Source: JBOGGX01 sp050744245
Lineage (GTDB): Bacteria; Actinomycetota; Acidimicrobiia; Acidimicrobiales; JBOGGX01
Direction of reading: 5' to 3'
Assembly: GCA_050744245.1 (NCBI GenBank)
Contig: JBOGGX010000218.1
Coordinates: 1 to 17,230 of the forward strand
DNA: 17,230 nt
Below, piece after piece: positions 7,336-14,310 of this stretch (its first letter is position 1; every line of letters starts with the position of its first letter). The translations under genes were made by a program, and so were the position numbers. The notes beneath the pieces were generated by a model. That model had not been told where the DNA came from. It saw nothing but the letters and a program-made list of their open reading frames with translations, and searched no databases.

Positions 7336-8204
7336 CCCGCCGTCCGCCCCAGAGACCCCGGCGCACGCGACCGCCGGCTCGTCGTCCGAGCCAGCCGCCG
7401 CGTCGAAGACCCGATCGGGCGACCGGTCCGCCGTCCCAGGATCGTCGCGGGCTCGGCGGCGATCAGGTCGAGGGCCGACAGGCCGTACGCGAGCTGCTCA
7501 TCGCCGGTCGACGCCGAGTCCGGGAGGTGATCGTCGCCGGCGATGCCGACGACGCCACGGGCACGCTCGGCGACATCGTCGAGCTGGCGACCGAGCTCAG
7601 GGTGCCGCTGCGACGGGTCGGTGCGGGCAAGCTCGCGGCGCTGGCTCGCAGCGAGGCCCCCCAGGGGGTCGTCGCCCGGGCCGCGCCGTTGGAGGAGGCC
7701 GATCTCGACCGGTTGGCCCGGCGGTCCGGTGCGGGTGATGCATCCTTCCTCCTCGCGCTCGACGGTGTCACCGACCCGGGCAACCTGGGGGCGCTGCTCC
7801 GGACGGCCGAGGGCCTCGGGGTCAGCGGCGTGGTGCTCCCGCGGCACCGAGCCGTCCACGTCACGCCGACGGTGGCCAAGGCCGCGGCCGGGGCCATCGA
7901 GCATCTCCCGCTCGCGTTGGTCGGTGGCCTGCCCTCCGCACTCAGCCGACTGCGGGAGCTCGGCGTATGGACGGTGGGCCTCGACATGGGCGGGGAGCCG
8001 ATCGACCGACTGACCGTGGCCGAGGAGTCGGTCGTCCTGGTGCTGGGCGCCGAGGGTCGCGGCCTGTCGCGCCTGGTGCGAGACCGGTGCGACGTGGTCA
8101 CCGCCATCCCGCGGTGGGGTCGCCTCGACTCGCTGAACGTGGCCGCCGCAGGCGCCATCGCCTGCTGGGAGGTCGCCCGCCGCCGGCAGCCGTCCGTCGG
8201 CTGA
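7332..8204 (+). CDS. rlmB: SpoU/TrmH-family RNA 2'-O-methyltransferase (RlmB-like)
   Basis: The family transfers a methyl group from SAM to a ribose 2'-OH; RlmB acts on G2251 (E. coli numbering) of 23S rRNA. The 290-residue product starts at a GTG inside the ispF stop. It has a ~45-residue Arg/Pro-rich disordered N terminus, as in mycobacterial homologues. A substrate-binding domain follows (VEGRQAVRELLIAGRRRVREVIVA). The knotted SPOUT catalytic domain carries all three motifs: LDGVTDPGNLGALLRTAEGLGVSGVVL, LVLGAEGRGLSRLVRDRCD and IPRWGRLDSLNVAAAGAIACWEV. In many actinobacteria cysS lies between ispF and this gene; it is absent here. The exact RNA target cannot be read from sequence, so another TrmH-family activity is possible. 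Confidence 0.9.
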   Translation: MTRRPPQRPRRTRPPARRPSQPPRRRPDRATGPPSQDRRGLGGDQVEGRQAVRELLIAGRRRVREVIVAGDADDATGTLGDIVELATELRVPLRRVGAGKLAALARSEAPQGVVARAAPLEEADLDRLARRSGAGDASFLLALDGVTDPGNLGALLRTAEGLGVSGVVLPRHRAVHVTPTVAKAAAGAIEHLPLALVGGLPSALSRLRELGVWTVGLDMGGEPIDRLTVAEESVVLVLGAEGRGLSRLVRDRCDVVTAIPRWGRLDSLNVAAAGAIACWEVARRRQPSVG

Positions 8205-8219
8205 GCCGGGGCGAGCGCG

Positions 8220-9119
8220 GTGTTCGAGGTCCTCCTCGAGGTCGTCCTCCCGGTCTTCATCGTCGCGCTCCTCGGTGCCGTCGTCGGATGGTGGCGGGAC
8301 GTGCCCGTGGCGCCCTTCTCCGCGATGGCGCTGTACCTGCTCGGGCCGGCCCTCGTCTTCGACTCGATGGCGGCGACCGACATCTCGATCGGGGAGTCGG
8401 TGAAGATCGTTGGGGTCATGGTGGCGGGCTACAGCGCGGTGCTGCTGGCGGCCACGCTCTGGTCCCTTGGGCGCGGGCATGATCGGTCGTTGCGGGCGGC
8501 GGTCGCCCTAGCCGCGACCTCACCGAACGCCGGGAACATGGGCCTGCCGGTAGCGGCGCTTGCGTTCGGCGACGCCGGATTGCAGGTCGCCATCGTGAAC
8601 TTCGTGGTCGGGGCGCTGATCATCAACTCGGGAGGGATCGTGCTGGCCTCGATGGCCGGCGGCGACGCCCGGGCCGCGCTGACCGCTCCGCTGCGCTATC
8701 CCTACCTCTACGCCGCCGCCGCCGGATTGGCGGTCAACGCCCTCGACGTCGACCTGCCGGCCGCGATCGCGGTGCCGGCCGATGCTCTCGCCGCCGCCGC
8801 CATCCCGATCATGCTCATCTTGCTCGGTCTCCAGCTGCGCACGGTCAGCGGGGCCGAGGACCTCCCCGACACCATCGCGGTCAACCTCGGGCGGCTCCTC
8901 ATCGCCCCGGCGATCGCCTGGCTCGTGGCCTCGGCCATCGGGCTCGACGACATCACCCGAGGCACGCTCGTCGTGCTCGCCGCCATGCCGGTGGCCGTGT
9001 TCACCACCATCCTGGCCGAGGAGTTCGATGCTCATCCCCGGTTCGTGGCCGGGGCTGTGGTGAGCACGACGCTGGCCAGCATCCTCAGCCTGAGCGTGCT
9101 CATCAGCCTCGTCCGTTGA
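8220..9119 (+). CDS. AEC-family (auxin efflux carrier-like) membrane transporter
   Basis: The 299-residue hydrophobic product has about ten predicted membrane segments in two inverted halves, as in the AEC/bile-acid-arsenite superfamily. The N-terminal half reads LLEVVLPVFIVALLGAVVGW. The conserved TSPNAGNMGLPVAALAFG carries the Asn-Gly-x-x-Gly-Leu-Pro-type signature of the family. The C-terminal half includes AIPIMLILLGLQLRTVS and TRGTLVVLAAMPVAVFTTILAEEF. Bacterial AEC proteins are linked to export of small organic acids or amino-acid-related compounds, but the substrate cannot be deduced. It starts with GTG 15 bases after rlmB, so it probably ends the carD operon. Its stop is 4 bases from the 3' end of the convergent tRNA gene. 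Confidence 0.88.
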   Translation: MFEVLLEVVLPVFIVALLGAVVGWWRDVPVAPFSAMALYLLGPALVFDSMAATDISIGESVKIVGVMVAGYSAVLLAATLWSLGRGHDRSLRAAVALAATSPNAGNMGLPVAALAFGDAGLQVAIVNFVVGALIINSGGIVLASMAGGDARAALTAPLRYPYLYAAAAGLAVNALDVDLPAAIAVPADALAAAAIPIMLILLGLQLRTVSGAEDLPDTIAVNLGRLLIAPAIAWLVASAIGLDDITRGTLVVLAAMPVAVFTTILAEEFDAHPRFVAGAVVSTTLASILSLSVLISLVR

Positions 9120-9123
9120 GGAG

Positions 9124-9196
9124 AGCCCGAGCGGGGACTCGAACCCCGAACCCCTGCTTTACAAGAGCAGCGCTCTGCCGATTGAGCTACCCGGGC
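9124..9196 (-). tRNA. tRNA-Thr (anticodon TGT)
   Basis: Reading the minus strand, the acceptor GCCCGGG (9196-9190) pairs with CTCGGGC, the D arm is GCTC..GAGC, and the anticodon stem CTGCT/AGCAG encloses the loop CTTGTAA with anticodon TGT. The T arm is CGGGG-TTCGAGT-CCCCG. The 73-nt cloverleaf is complete with discriminator T, and CCA is not encoded. It decodes ACA threonine codons. The gene marks the junction between conserved and accessory DNA. Confidence 0.96.
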
Positions 9197-9205
9197 TGAT
9201 CTGGT

Positions 9206-9211
9206 ATTTTA
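9206..9211 (-). promoter_or_regulatory. -10 element of the tRNA-Thr promoter
   Basis: Reading the minus strand, TAAAAT lies nine bases upstream of the mature tRNA 5' end, predicting a leader of only a few bases. A convincing -35 box at the right distance is not obvious. The promoter sits between the tRNA and the integrase, so its sequence may have been supplied or altered by the inserted element. Confidence 0.45.
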
Positions 9212-9258
9212 GGCCCGCGGCACCAACTTTTCCATAATGGCTTTCCATACTTCTCGCC

Positions 9259-10434
9259 ATGTCCCGGTCTCACGGCACCGACAGTCCTCCACCATTGACC
9301 CAATCATCGTTCAGAACTACGTCTAAGCACACATGGGGTAGCGGCTCGATCCGCTTCCGGTCTGGAGCGTGGCGACTGCAGGTCTACGCCGGGCGGGACA
9401 TCGACGGGCGAAGGCGCCTTGAATCGCGCACCGTCCACGCGCCGAACACGGCGAAAGGCCGGCGAGAGGCCGAGTCCGTCGCCCGTGCCCTGTATGACGA
9501 GATCCAAAGGCGTGGAGACAAGCCTCCGGCGGGCAGTCTCAGCGATCTCGTCGATCGGTGGCTCGACACCCGCGATTGGTCTCTCGAGAACGTGGCGCAC
9601 AGCCGACGGGTTCTGGAGCGGAGGGTGTTGAGTGTGCTCGGCTCCCGACCTCTCCACCGGCTGACCACCGAGGACATCGACACGCTGTACACGCGCCTGC
9701 GACGCCAAGGACTCGCCCCGTCGACGATCCGCCGGACGCACATCCTCCTGCACTCGGCTCTGAACCAAGCCGTGAAGTGGGGTCAAATCACTTCCAATCC
9801 GGCTCATCTGGCGACGCTGCCGCGGGTGGGGCAGCCCGCTCCGCGGCCGGTCCCTGATGCCGCGCGTGTGAGGGCTGCCATCGCGGCGGCGGACCCCCTG
9901 CTTGCCGTGCTCCTTCGCCTCGCAGTCCACACCGGCGCTCGCCGGGGCGAGCTCGTCCGTCTGCGATGGTCCGATGTGGACGTTGATGGCGGAGCCGTGT
10001 CGATCTATCAGCCCAAGACACGATCACCCAAGGTCCTTGCTCTCGGCCCGGCGACGGTCGACGCACTCATCGAGTGGCGGCATGCGGTCGCGGTCCAGTA
10101 CGAGGCCGTCGATGGGCGAATGCCCGACGACTGGTGGGTGTTCCCGAGCCCGCGCCGGTGGGGGCATCACATTTCTCCCAACGCCGTCACTCACGCCTGG
10201 GGCCGGCTACGCCGTCAGGTCGGGCTGGACGACCAGCGCCTTCATGACCTGCGCGGGACGATGAGCACGACGCTCCTCACTGGCGGGCACGACGTCCGGA
10301 CCGTTCAGGGTCGCGGCGGATGGACATCGCCCTCGATGCTGCTGTCGCGGTACGCCCAGTTTGTCACCGAGGCCGATCGCCGAGCCGCGGCTGCGATGGA
10401 CGATTGGCTCGATGAGACGAACAGCAGTTCGTGA
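9259..10434 (+). CDS. Tyrosine recombinase (phage/genomic-island-type integrase)
   Basis: The 391-residue product has an N-terminal arm-site-binding region (about 25-85, GSGSIRFRSGAWRLQVYAGRD), a SAM-like core-binding domain (about 93-185) and a C-terminal catalytic domain. Catalytic residues are visible: R228 in HTGARRGEL, a Lys in QPKTRSPK, H329 and R332 in RLHDLRGT, W355 in GRGGW (the His/Trp position, as in Cre), and the nucleophile Y365 in LLSRYAQF. All are intact, so it should be active. It lies 62 bases from the 5' end of tRNA-Thr, pointing away from it. Direct repeats TTTCCATA at 9229-9236 and 9242-9249 precede the start and could be recombinase or excisionase contacts. No matching second att site was found within the window. 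Low-pI host-like codon use does not distinguish a donor. Confidence 0.92.
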   Translation: MSRSHGTDSPPPLTQSSFRTTSKHTWGSGSIRFRSGAWRLQVYAGRDIDGRRRLESRTVHAPNTAKGRREAESVARALYDEIQRRGDKPPAGSLSDLVDRWLDTRDWSLENVAHSRRVLERRVLSVLGSRPLHRLTTEDIDTLYTRLRRQGLAPSTIRRTHILLHSALNQAVKWGQITSNPAHLATLPRVGQPAPRPVPDAARVRAAIAAADPLLAVLLRLAVHTGARRGELVRLRWSDVDVDGGAVSIYQPKTRSPKVLALGPATVDALIEWRHAVAVQYEAVDGRMPDDWWVFPSPRRWGHHISPNAVTHAWGRLRRQVGLDDQRLHDLRGTMSTTLLTGGHDVRTVQGRGGWTSPSMLLSRYAQFVTEADRRAAAAMDDWLDETNSSS

Positions 10435-10724
10435 TTGTCTTCACAAGATCACAAGCAATCCTCTTACTCAATCCTCCCCGCCTTTCGGGTTTCCCTGTGT
10501 GTCGAGCACGGAGGGCGCCTGACCCAACGCGCAGCTATCAAGGCTCGACCTCCACCGAGGGCGATCTGCCCAGGTCACCGGCCGGACATACTCGGAGTAC
10601 GGCTGCGGACGGCAGCCGAAAACGAGGCACATCGTCCGCCCAGTAGAGGTAGAAGTGAGCAGAACGACGGATCGGCTGCCCGGAGACGCGCCCGATTGTC
10701 CACGGACGGATCAGGCGAGCCCAG

Positions 10725-11048
10725 TCAATACTGGATGTCCAGCGCAAAGCGGAGAGCGACATCGAGTCGGATCCGTCCTTCGAGGTCGAGGTGACCCACT
10801 GGTTGATCGTCGAAGACCGCTATCGGGATGGTGACGAGGTTGTCGCAGGTGATGACGCTGGCTTCGGGCAGACCCTCGGCCGTACCGACCGCCACTTCGG
10901 ACCGGATGCCGCGGATCGTCCGCGTGATCGGCGCGCAGGTGAGTGCGGTCAGCACCTCGATCGCCGCGTCGCGTGTGAGCACGCACACCGGTCGTCGGCC
11001 AGCGGGCTCGCCGAGGTCCGCCCAGATGATGTCGCCGCGGGCTACCAC
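10725..11048 (-). CDS. MazF/PemK-family mRNA interferase toxin
   Basis: The 107-residue product has the MazF fold order: the opening RGDIIWADLGEPAGRRPVCVLTRDAAI with the conserved Arg-Gly-Asp-x-x-x-x-x-Leu pattern, the central APITRTIRGIRSEVAVG with the Thr/Arg catalytic region, and ASVITCDNLVTIPIAVF near the end. Toxins of this family cleave mRNA at short sequences and are held inactive by the partner antitoxin. The GTG start at 11048 overlaps the antitoxin stop by 7 bases, the standard arrangement of a coupled pair. The final LEGRIRLDVALRFALDIQY helix is typical. Its cleavage specificity cannot be read from sequence. Confidence 0.92.
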   Translation of the reverse strand: MVARGDIIWADLGEPAGRRPVCVLTRDAAIEVLTALTCAPITRTIRGIRSEVAVGTAEGLPEASVITCDNLVTIPIAVFDDQPVGHLDLEGRIRLDVALRFALDIQY

Positions 11049-11287
11049 TCAGGAGCGGTCTCGGCTGCGAGGCGCCGAGCCGACGCCACGAGCGCGGGGT
11101 CTTGGGGCACTCGTCGATACGCGTCGCGAAGCAACCGGTCGGCGTCGAGCTGCTCGGCCGCCTCGATCACAGCGGATGCACCTCGTCGCAGCAGCTCGGA
11201 GCGGCTGGTGTTCTGAGCCTGTGCGAGCCGGTCGAGGCGTTCGACGAGGTCGTCGTCGAGCTGCACGAGAACTTCTCTTCTACCCAT
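11042..11287 (-). CDS. Ribbon-helix-helix antitoxin of the MazF pair
   Basis: The 81-residue product begins MGRREVLVQLDDDLVERLDRLAQAQNTSRSELLRRGASAVIEAA. That is a ribbon-helix-helix DNA-binding domain (beta-strand REVLVQL, two helices). A helical C-terminal tail (residues 45-81, DADRLLRDAYRRVPQDPALVASARRLAAETAPEW) would bind the toxin. The ATG at 11287 is chosen because it precedes the canonical RHH strand. The longer frame upstream has no domain and would run through the operator. The gene is first in the operon with the toxin second. The RHH domain probably represses the operon through the two CATATG sites directly before the start. Confidence 0.9.
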   Translation of the reverse strand: MGRREVLVQLDDDLVERLDRLAQAQNTSRSELLRRGASAVIEAAEQLDADRLLRDAYRRVPQDPALVASARRLAAETAPEW

Positions 11288-11291
11288 GGGC

Positions 11292-11312
11292 CATATGGTA
11301 GAGCATATGGTA
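11292..11312. promoter_or_regulatory. Two-site operator/promoter of the toxin-antitoxin operon
   Basis: Two copies of CATATGGTA (11292-11300 and 11304-11312) start 12 bases apart. Each contains the palindrome CATATG, and they lie 5-25 bases upstream of the antitoxin ATG. The 12-base phase, just over one helical turn, fits cooperative binding of RHH dimers. On the minus strand TACCAT copies overlap the likely -10 region, so binding would block transcription. Confidence 0.6.
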
Positions 11313-11771
11313 GGCAGGGCCGGGCGCGACCGATCGACGGCTCGGTTGCGGTCGACGACGGCGCGGCCGTCCCAGAACACGCACCCCAGAACGTGCCGAG
11401 CCCGGCGGTCGGACGCGTCCCCTACTTGCCGGTCCGTGACGTCGAGGAACCCCGTCAGCACCGCCGAGTCGCCAGGATGTAATGCGGCAATCCGTCCGTA
11501 AGCAGAGTCGTTCGCCAGTCCGGTGCGGCTCCGCGAGATCATCGACGGCGACGCCCACCGAGGGACAGCTTGAAGCGGGCATCGCGTTACTGCGCGCTGA
11601 GACCGCCGCGAAACGCCGGGAGTCGAGCGTTCGTCGTCCCGGCACCGGACGGCATTATCGGGTGGGCAGGGCGTGTGGCCACCCGACCCGGCGTCAGGTG
11701 GCCGTCACCCGTCGGCATCTCGGGTCGGGTTGTTCGGTCGTCTCGTCGCGGGTGGCGCCGGTGATGGTTCG
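11313..11771. other. Non-coding or decayed stretch
   Basis: Open frames exist on both strands in this GC-rich stretch, but none gives a recognisable domain, a ribosome-binding site or consistent codon use. A minus-strand frame containing ASDRRARHVLGCVFWDGR faintly recalls transposase tails but is too weak to call. I see no clear gene or RNA here. Confidence 0.4.
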
Positions 11772-12138
11772 TTACCCGAGCTTGGTCTTGGCGTGGTCGC
11801 CGAACGCGCGCATGGTCTTGACGGGACCGATTTCGAGGAACACCGCGCCGTCATCGGTGATGGCTATGTGGCCTGCTGGCCAGTGGTACGCCTCGCCGGC
11901 CCTCGTGTCCTCCCTCTGTCGTCCCGTCCTTGTGGATCAATGTGATCGCCCCGCTGAGGACGAGGCCCCAGTGCTCGCTGGGGCATCGGTCGCCTGTCAG
12001 GCCTTCGAGGACTGGGCTCAGGTCGGAGCCCGCTGGGACCTGCGCGTAGCGGACGGCCATGTCGCCCCACTCCACGTAGCGGGTGATGAGTTCGCCGTGC
12101 TCAAGCTCGATTGGCAGGTCTTCCAGTTTGCCCTTCAT
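11772..12138 (-). pseudogene. Cupin-domain protein, one-base frameshift near 11908-11916
   Basis: The ATG at 12138 opens MKGKLEDLPIELEHGELITRYVEWGDMAVRYAQVPAG. The first cupin strand set follows (CPSEHWGLVLSGAITLIHKDGTTE). The original frame then turns into nonsense, while the next frame continues exactly as the second cupin motif should: GEAYHWPAGHIAITDDGAVFLEIGP, then VKTMRAFGDHAKTKLG and a TAA at 11772-11774. Removing one G from the GGG run (minus strand) after the Glu codon restores a 121-residue protein, so the break is a single-base insertion. Cupins of this size bind a metal in a small beta-barrel; the substrate is unknown. It lies 63 bases downstream of the VOC gene on the same strand, facing away from PadR. 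It may be an assembly error rather than a true pseudogene. Confidence 0.75.
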
Positions 12139-12201
12139 CGAACACTCCTCTGTGGTCAGTCAGTTGTGGGTTCGCGAGGTCGTAGGCGCGGTGGCTGCCG
12201 G

Positions 12202-12690
12202 TCACGCAGAAGTTCGTCCGGCCACGACGCGCCAGTGGTGATCGTCGCCCGAACCGGCTTCGCCGGCATGTGCGACCGCTTGGGCCTCGTCGGGTGTGAG
12301 GACGCTGATCACACAGAACTCGTTGCCAAAAGGGTCCTGCATGACCGCCCAGTCGATCGACGGCAACTCCCCGGGGTAGGAGTGCGGCCTCGGGTAGATG
12401 GTCGGCGCCTTCTTGAGGGTCCCACCGATGGCCTCGATCTGGCTGATGGCCTTGTCGACGTCCCGGACCCAAATGTCAACGTGGGACCGGTTGGCCTCCG
12501 GGCCCTTCGGAGTTGAGACCAGGTGCAGGATCACCTGGTGGCGCCACGGATCGGCCTGGCCAAGGTAGGAGTAGCGGCCGGGGTACACCGACGGGATCAC
12601 CGGCAGGCCGGTGACCTCGGACCAGAACGCTTCGGCCGTAACGAGGTCATTAACGTCGATCACATGGCACCGAAGTTGCCCGATGCCCAT
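12202..12690 (-). CDS. VOC-superfamily (glyoxalase/bleomycin-resistance-like) protein
   Basis: The 162-residue product has two beta-alpha-beta-beta-beta units. The first starts GQLRCHVIDVNDLVTAEAFWSEVTGLPV and the second SHVDIWVRDVDKAISQIEAIGGT, ending in the typical VMQDPFGNEFCVI. Metal-ligand-like His and Glu residues are in the expected strands, but the reaction cannot be assigned: members are isomerases, dioxygenases or antibiotic-binding proteins. The ATG at 12690 is preferred over an upstream GTG because it immediately precedes the first strand and leaves the operator outside the gene. It is divergent from a PadR regulator across 73 bases and leads a two-gene unit with the cupin, so a role in resistance to or turnover of a small molecule is plausible. 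Confidence 0.88.
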   Translation of the reverse strand: MGIGQLRCHVIDVNDLVTAEAFWSEVTGLPVIPSVYPGRYSYLGQADPWRHQVILHLVSTPKGPEANRSHVDIWVRDVDKAISQIEAIGGTLKKAPTIYPRPHSYPGELPSIDWAVMQDPFGNEFCVISVLTPDEAQAVAHAGEAGSGDDHHWRVVAGRTSA

Positions 12691-12735
12691 TCGCCCGCTC
12701 CTTGCCGTCGTGCGGGCCACACCCTACACCACCTC

Positions 12736-12752
12736 TACTCGCAATGCGAGTA
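12736..12752. promoter_or_regulatory. Perfect inverted repeat, probable PadR operator
   Basis: TACTCGC-AAT-GCGAGTA is a perfect 7-bp palindrome with a 3-base centre in the 73-base gap between the VOC and PadR genes. It ends 11 bases before the PadR ATG. Size and symmetry suit a dimeric winged-helix repressor. Control of both divergent units by PadR is inferred from position. Confidence 0.65.
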
Positions 12753-12763
12753 AAGTGTCGGCA

Positions 12764-13483
12764 ATGCCTCAAGCACCTCCTGCAACCTTCGGCCTGCTGG
12801 GCATGCTCGCGGTGCGGTCGTGGACCGGCTACGAGCTCACCCAGCAGGTGCGGCGCAGCCTGCGGTTCATGTGGCGGTCCTCAGAAGGCCACCTCTATCG
12901 AGAACAGAAACGGCTCGTGGACCTCGGCTGGGCCACCGTCACGGACGAGGCCGCCGGTCAGCGCACCCGCAACCGCTACACGATCACCGACGCCGGGCGT
13001 GCGGCCTTCGCGGACTGGCTGGCCACCGAACCCGAGGAACCGCACTTCCAGATCGAGGGCCTCCTGCGAACCTTCTTCGGCGACCAGGGCAGCCCCGAAC
13101 AACTGGTGTCCGCGCTACATGCCACCGCCCACACGGCCCGGTCGATGCTGGGCGAGATGCTCGGCTTCGTCACCGAGTACCTCGAAGAGGGCGGTCCGCT
13201 GTGGATGCTCGAACGAGGGGTGGGGAGTCCCGACGCCGACCGGATCGAGTTCCGCGGCAGGCCGATGTACCCCGAGCGTCTCCACGTGGTCGCGCTGGCG
13301 ATCGACATCATCACACAGCTCCTGGAGACCCTCGACACCTCACTCACCGACGTGGCCCACCAAGTGACCACATGGCACAGCACGAGCGATCCGTCGATCA
13401 CGCCCGACACCGGCGACCGGCTCCGGCGCATACAGGCCCGGGGCCACGCGTCCGCCACCCACCAACTGGCCGAGGACCGCTGA
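12764..13483 (+). CDS. PadR-family transcriptional regulator
   Basis: The 239-residue product begins MPQAPPATFGLLGMLAVRSWTGYELTQQV, the first helices of a PadR winged helix. WRSSEGHLYREQKRLVDLGW follows (the recognition helix region, where most relatives have a P/S-x-x-Y-x-x-L pattern), then the wing NRYTITDAGRAAFADWL. The C-terminal half (about 85-200) is helical (GLLRTFFGDQ, MLGEMLGFVTEYLEEGG, RLHVVALAIDIITQLLETLD), matching the PadR dimerisation domain. A polar tail of about 40 residues closes it. The ATG at 12764 is preferred over a longer frame that would include the operator and the start of the divergent VOC gene. PadR proteins usually repress a neighbouring detoxification or transport gene and release DNA on binding a small ligand. 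The divergent VOC-cupin unit is the likely target. Confidence 0.9.
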   Translation: MPQAPPATFGLLGMLAVRSWTGYELTQQVRRSLRFMWRSSEGHLYREQKRLVDLGWATVTDEAAGQRTRNRYTITDAGRAAFADWLATEPEEPHFQIEGLLRTFFGDQGSPEQLVSALHATAHTARSMLGEMLGFVTEYLEEGGPLWMLERGVGSPDADRIEFRGRPMYPERLHVVALAIDIITQLLETLDTSLTDVAHQVTTWHSTSDPSITPDTGDRLRRIQARGHASATHQLAEDR

Positions 13484-13917
13484 GCATGGCGAGGGACGTG
13501 ACCCACCTGAGGGGGCTAGTCAGAGCCAGCGTGTGCCGCTGACCGCGCGCCTCGAGAAGTGCCGAACGTGATGCTGGAAACTACCGGCAACAACCGCCGG
13601 AGGTCCGCCCCGGAGGCGCCACAGCCGCCTCGTGCTGACCTACCGAGCCTCCCCTCGCGAGCGCGTCATCCGGGCGCCCAGCCACGACAATCCGCCGGTT
13701 CTCAAGCGGGCTGGCCGAACAGCGGGCCGGGCATTATCGAGCCGTCCGTCGTGTCGCCGCGCTGACTCAGGGTGGCGTGACAGCGTGGCTCCATGTTGAT
13801 CGCCCCAGGTTCGGAGGTCGGAGCGATCGGTGGGCGATGCCGAAACAACCTGCGGCGATCGCCCCGGGACGGAGTGCGGAGGAAGTCTAGGATCAGAGGA
13901 GGCAAGGAGGTACGCGA
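13484..13917. other. Intergenic stretch with no convincing gene
   Basis: No frame on either strand shows a domain or consistent codon bias. Short GC-rich partial palindromes are present around 13585-13625, but none is convincing as a terminator. The last 20 bases carry the ribosome-binding site of the next gene. Confidence 0.4.
13904..13910 (+). promoter_or_regulatory. Strong Shine-Dalgarno that fixes the SnoaL-like start
   Basis: AAGGAGG lies seven bases before the GTG at 13918, one of the best ribosome-binding sites in the window. It supports real translation of the frame that contains the internal TGA. Confidence 0.75.
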
Positions 13918-14310
13918 GTGGGCGACGAGCCGCTCGAGGCCATTCGGGAGGCCTACAACGCGCTGGCCACCGGCGACGTCAAAACCTTCGCCGCCGTCCT
14001 CGACCCCCACGTCCACTGGCGCGGCGTCAGCCGGGGCGTCCTGCGCAAACGGCACCCCTACTGACATGGCCCCGACGAGGCCCGTGAGGTCCTCGAGCAC
14101 CAGCGTGACCAGCTGCGGGCTGAGGAACCGGACGCCACCGCCACCATCGATGTTCAGCGAGGAGCCAGCGACCAGGCGATCGTGACGCTCACGGTCCACC
14201 CCAAGGATCGCCACCGGCTCCAGGTCATCAACATCCGGGAAGGCAAGATCGTCCACATCAAAGACGCCCGAAACCTGAGGGAGGCACGGGGACTCGCCGG
14301 AATGGAATGA
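13918..14310 (+). pseudogene. SnoaL/NTF2-like protein with in-frame TGA at codon 49
   Basis: From the GTG at 13918 the frame reads VGDEPLEAIREAYNALATGD, then FAAVLDPHVHWRGVSRG, the typical opening helices and strand of a SnoaL-like cone-shaped domain. A TGA follows at 14062-14064. The same frame continues without disturbance as HGPDEAREVLEHQRDQL, a beta-sheet portion (ATIDVQRGASDQAIVTLTV, HRLQVINIREGKIVHIKDA) and a normal TGA at 14308-14310, giving 130 residues. In relatives I recall, the residue before the HGxxE/RGxxE segment is often Cys, so TGA would replace TGC, though TGG (Trp) is equally one base away. Explanations are a nonsense mutation, a base-call error or selenocysteine. Without recoding the product would be a 48-residue fragment. 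Family members are enzymes or ligand-binding proteins, and the substrate is unknown. Confidence 0.7.

Noticed and set aside
1..11237. 16-base identity TGCGAGCCGGTCGAGG at 1-16 and 11222-11237
   Set aside because: Both copies are GC-rich coding sequence in unrelated genes and opposite coding strands; no extension of similarity, so chance is adequate.
11313..11540. Possible transposase remnant upstream of the antitoxin (minus-strand frame with ASDRRARHVLGCVFWDGR)
   Set aside because: Only a faint resemblance over about 20 residues, with no terminal repeats or other motifs; not enough to call an insertion sequence.
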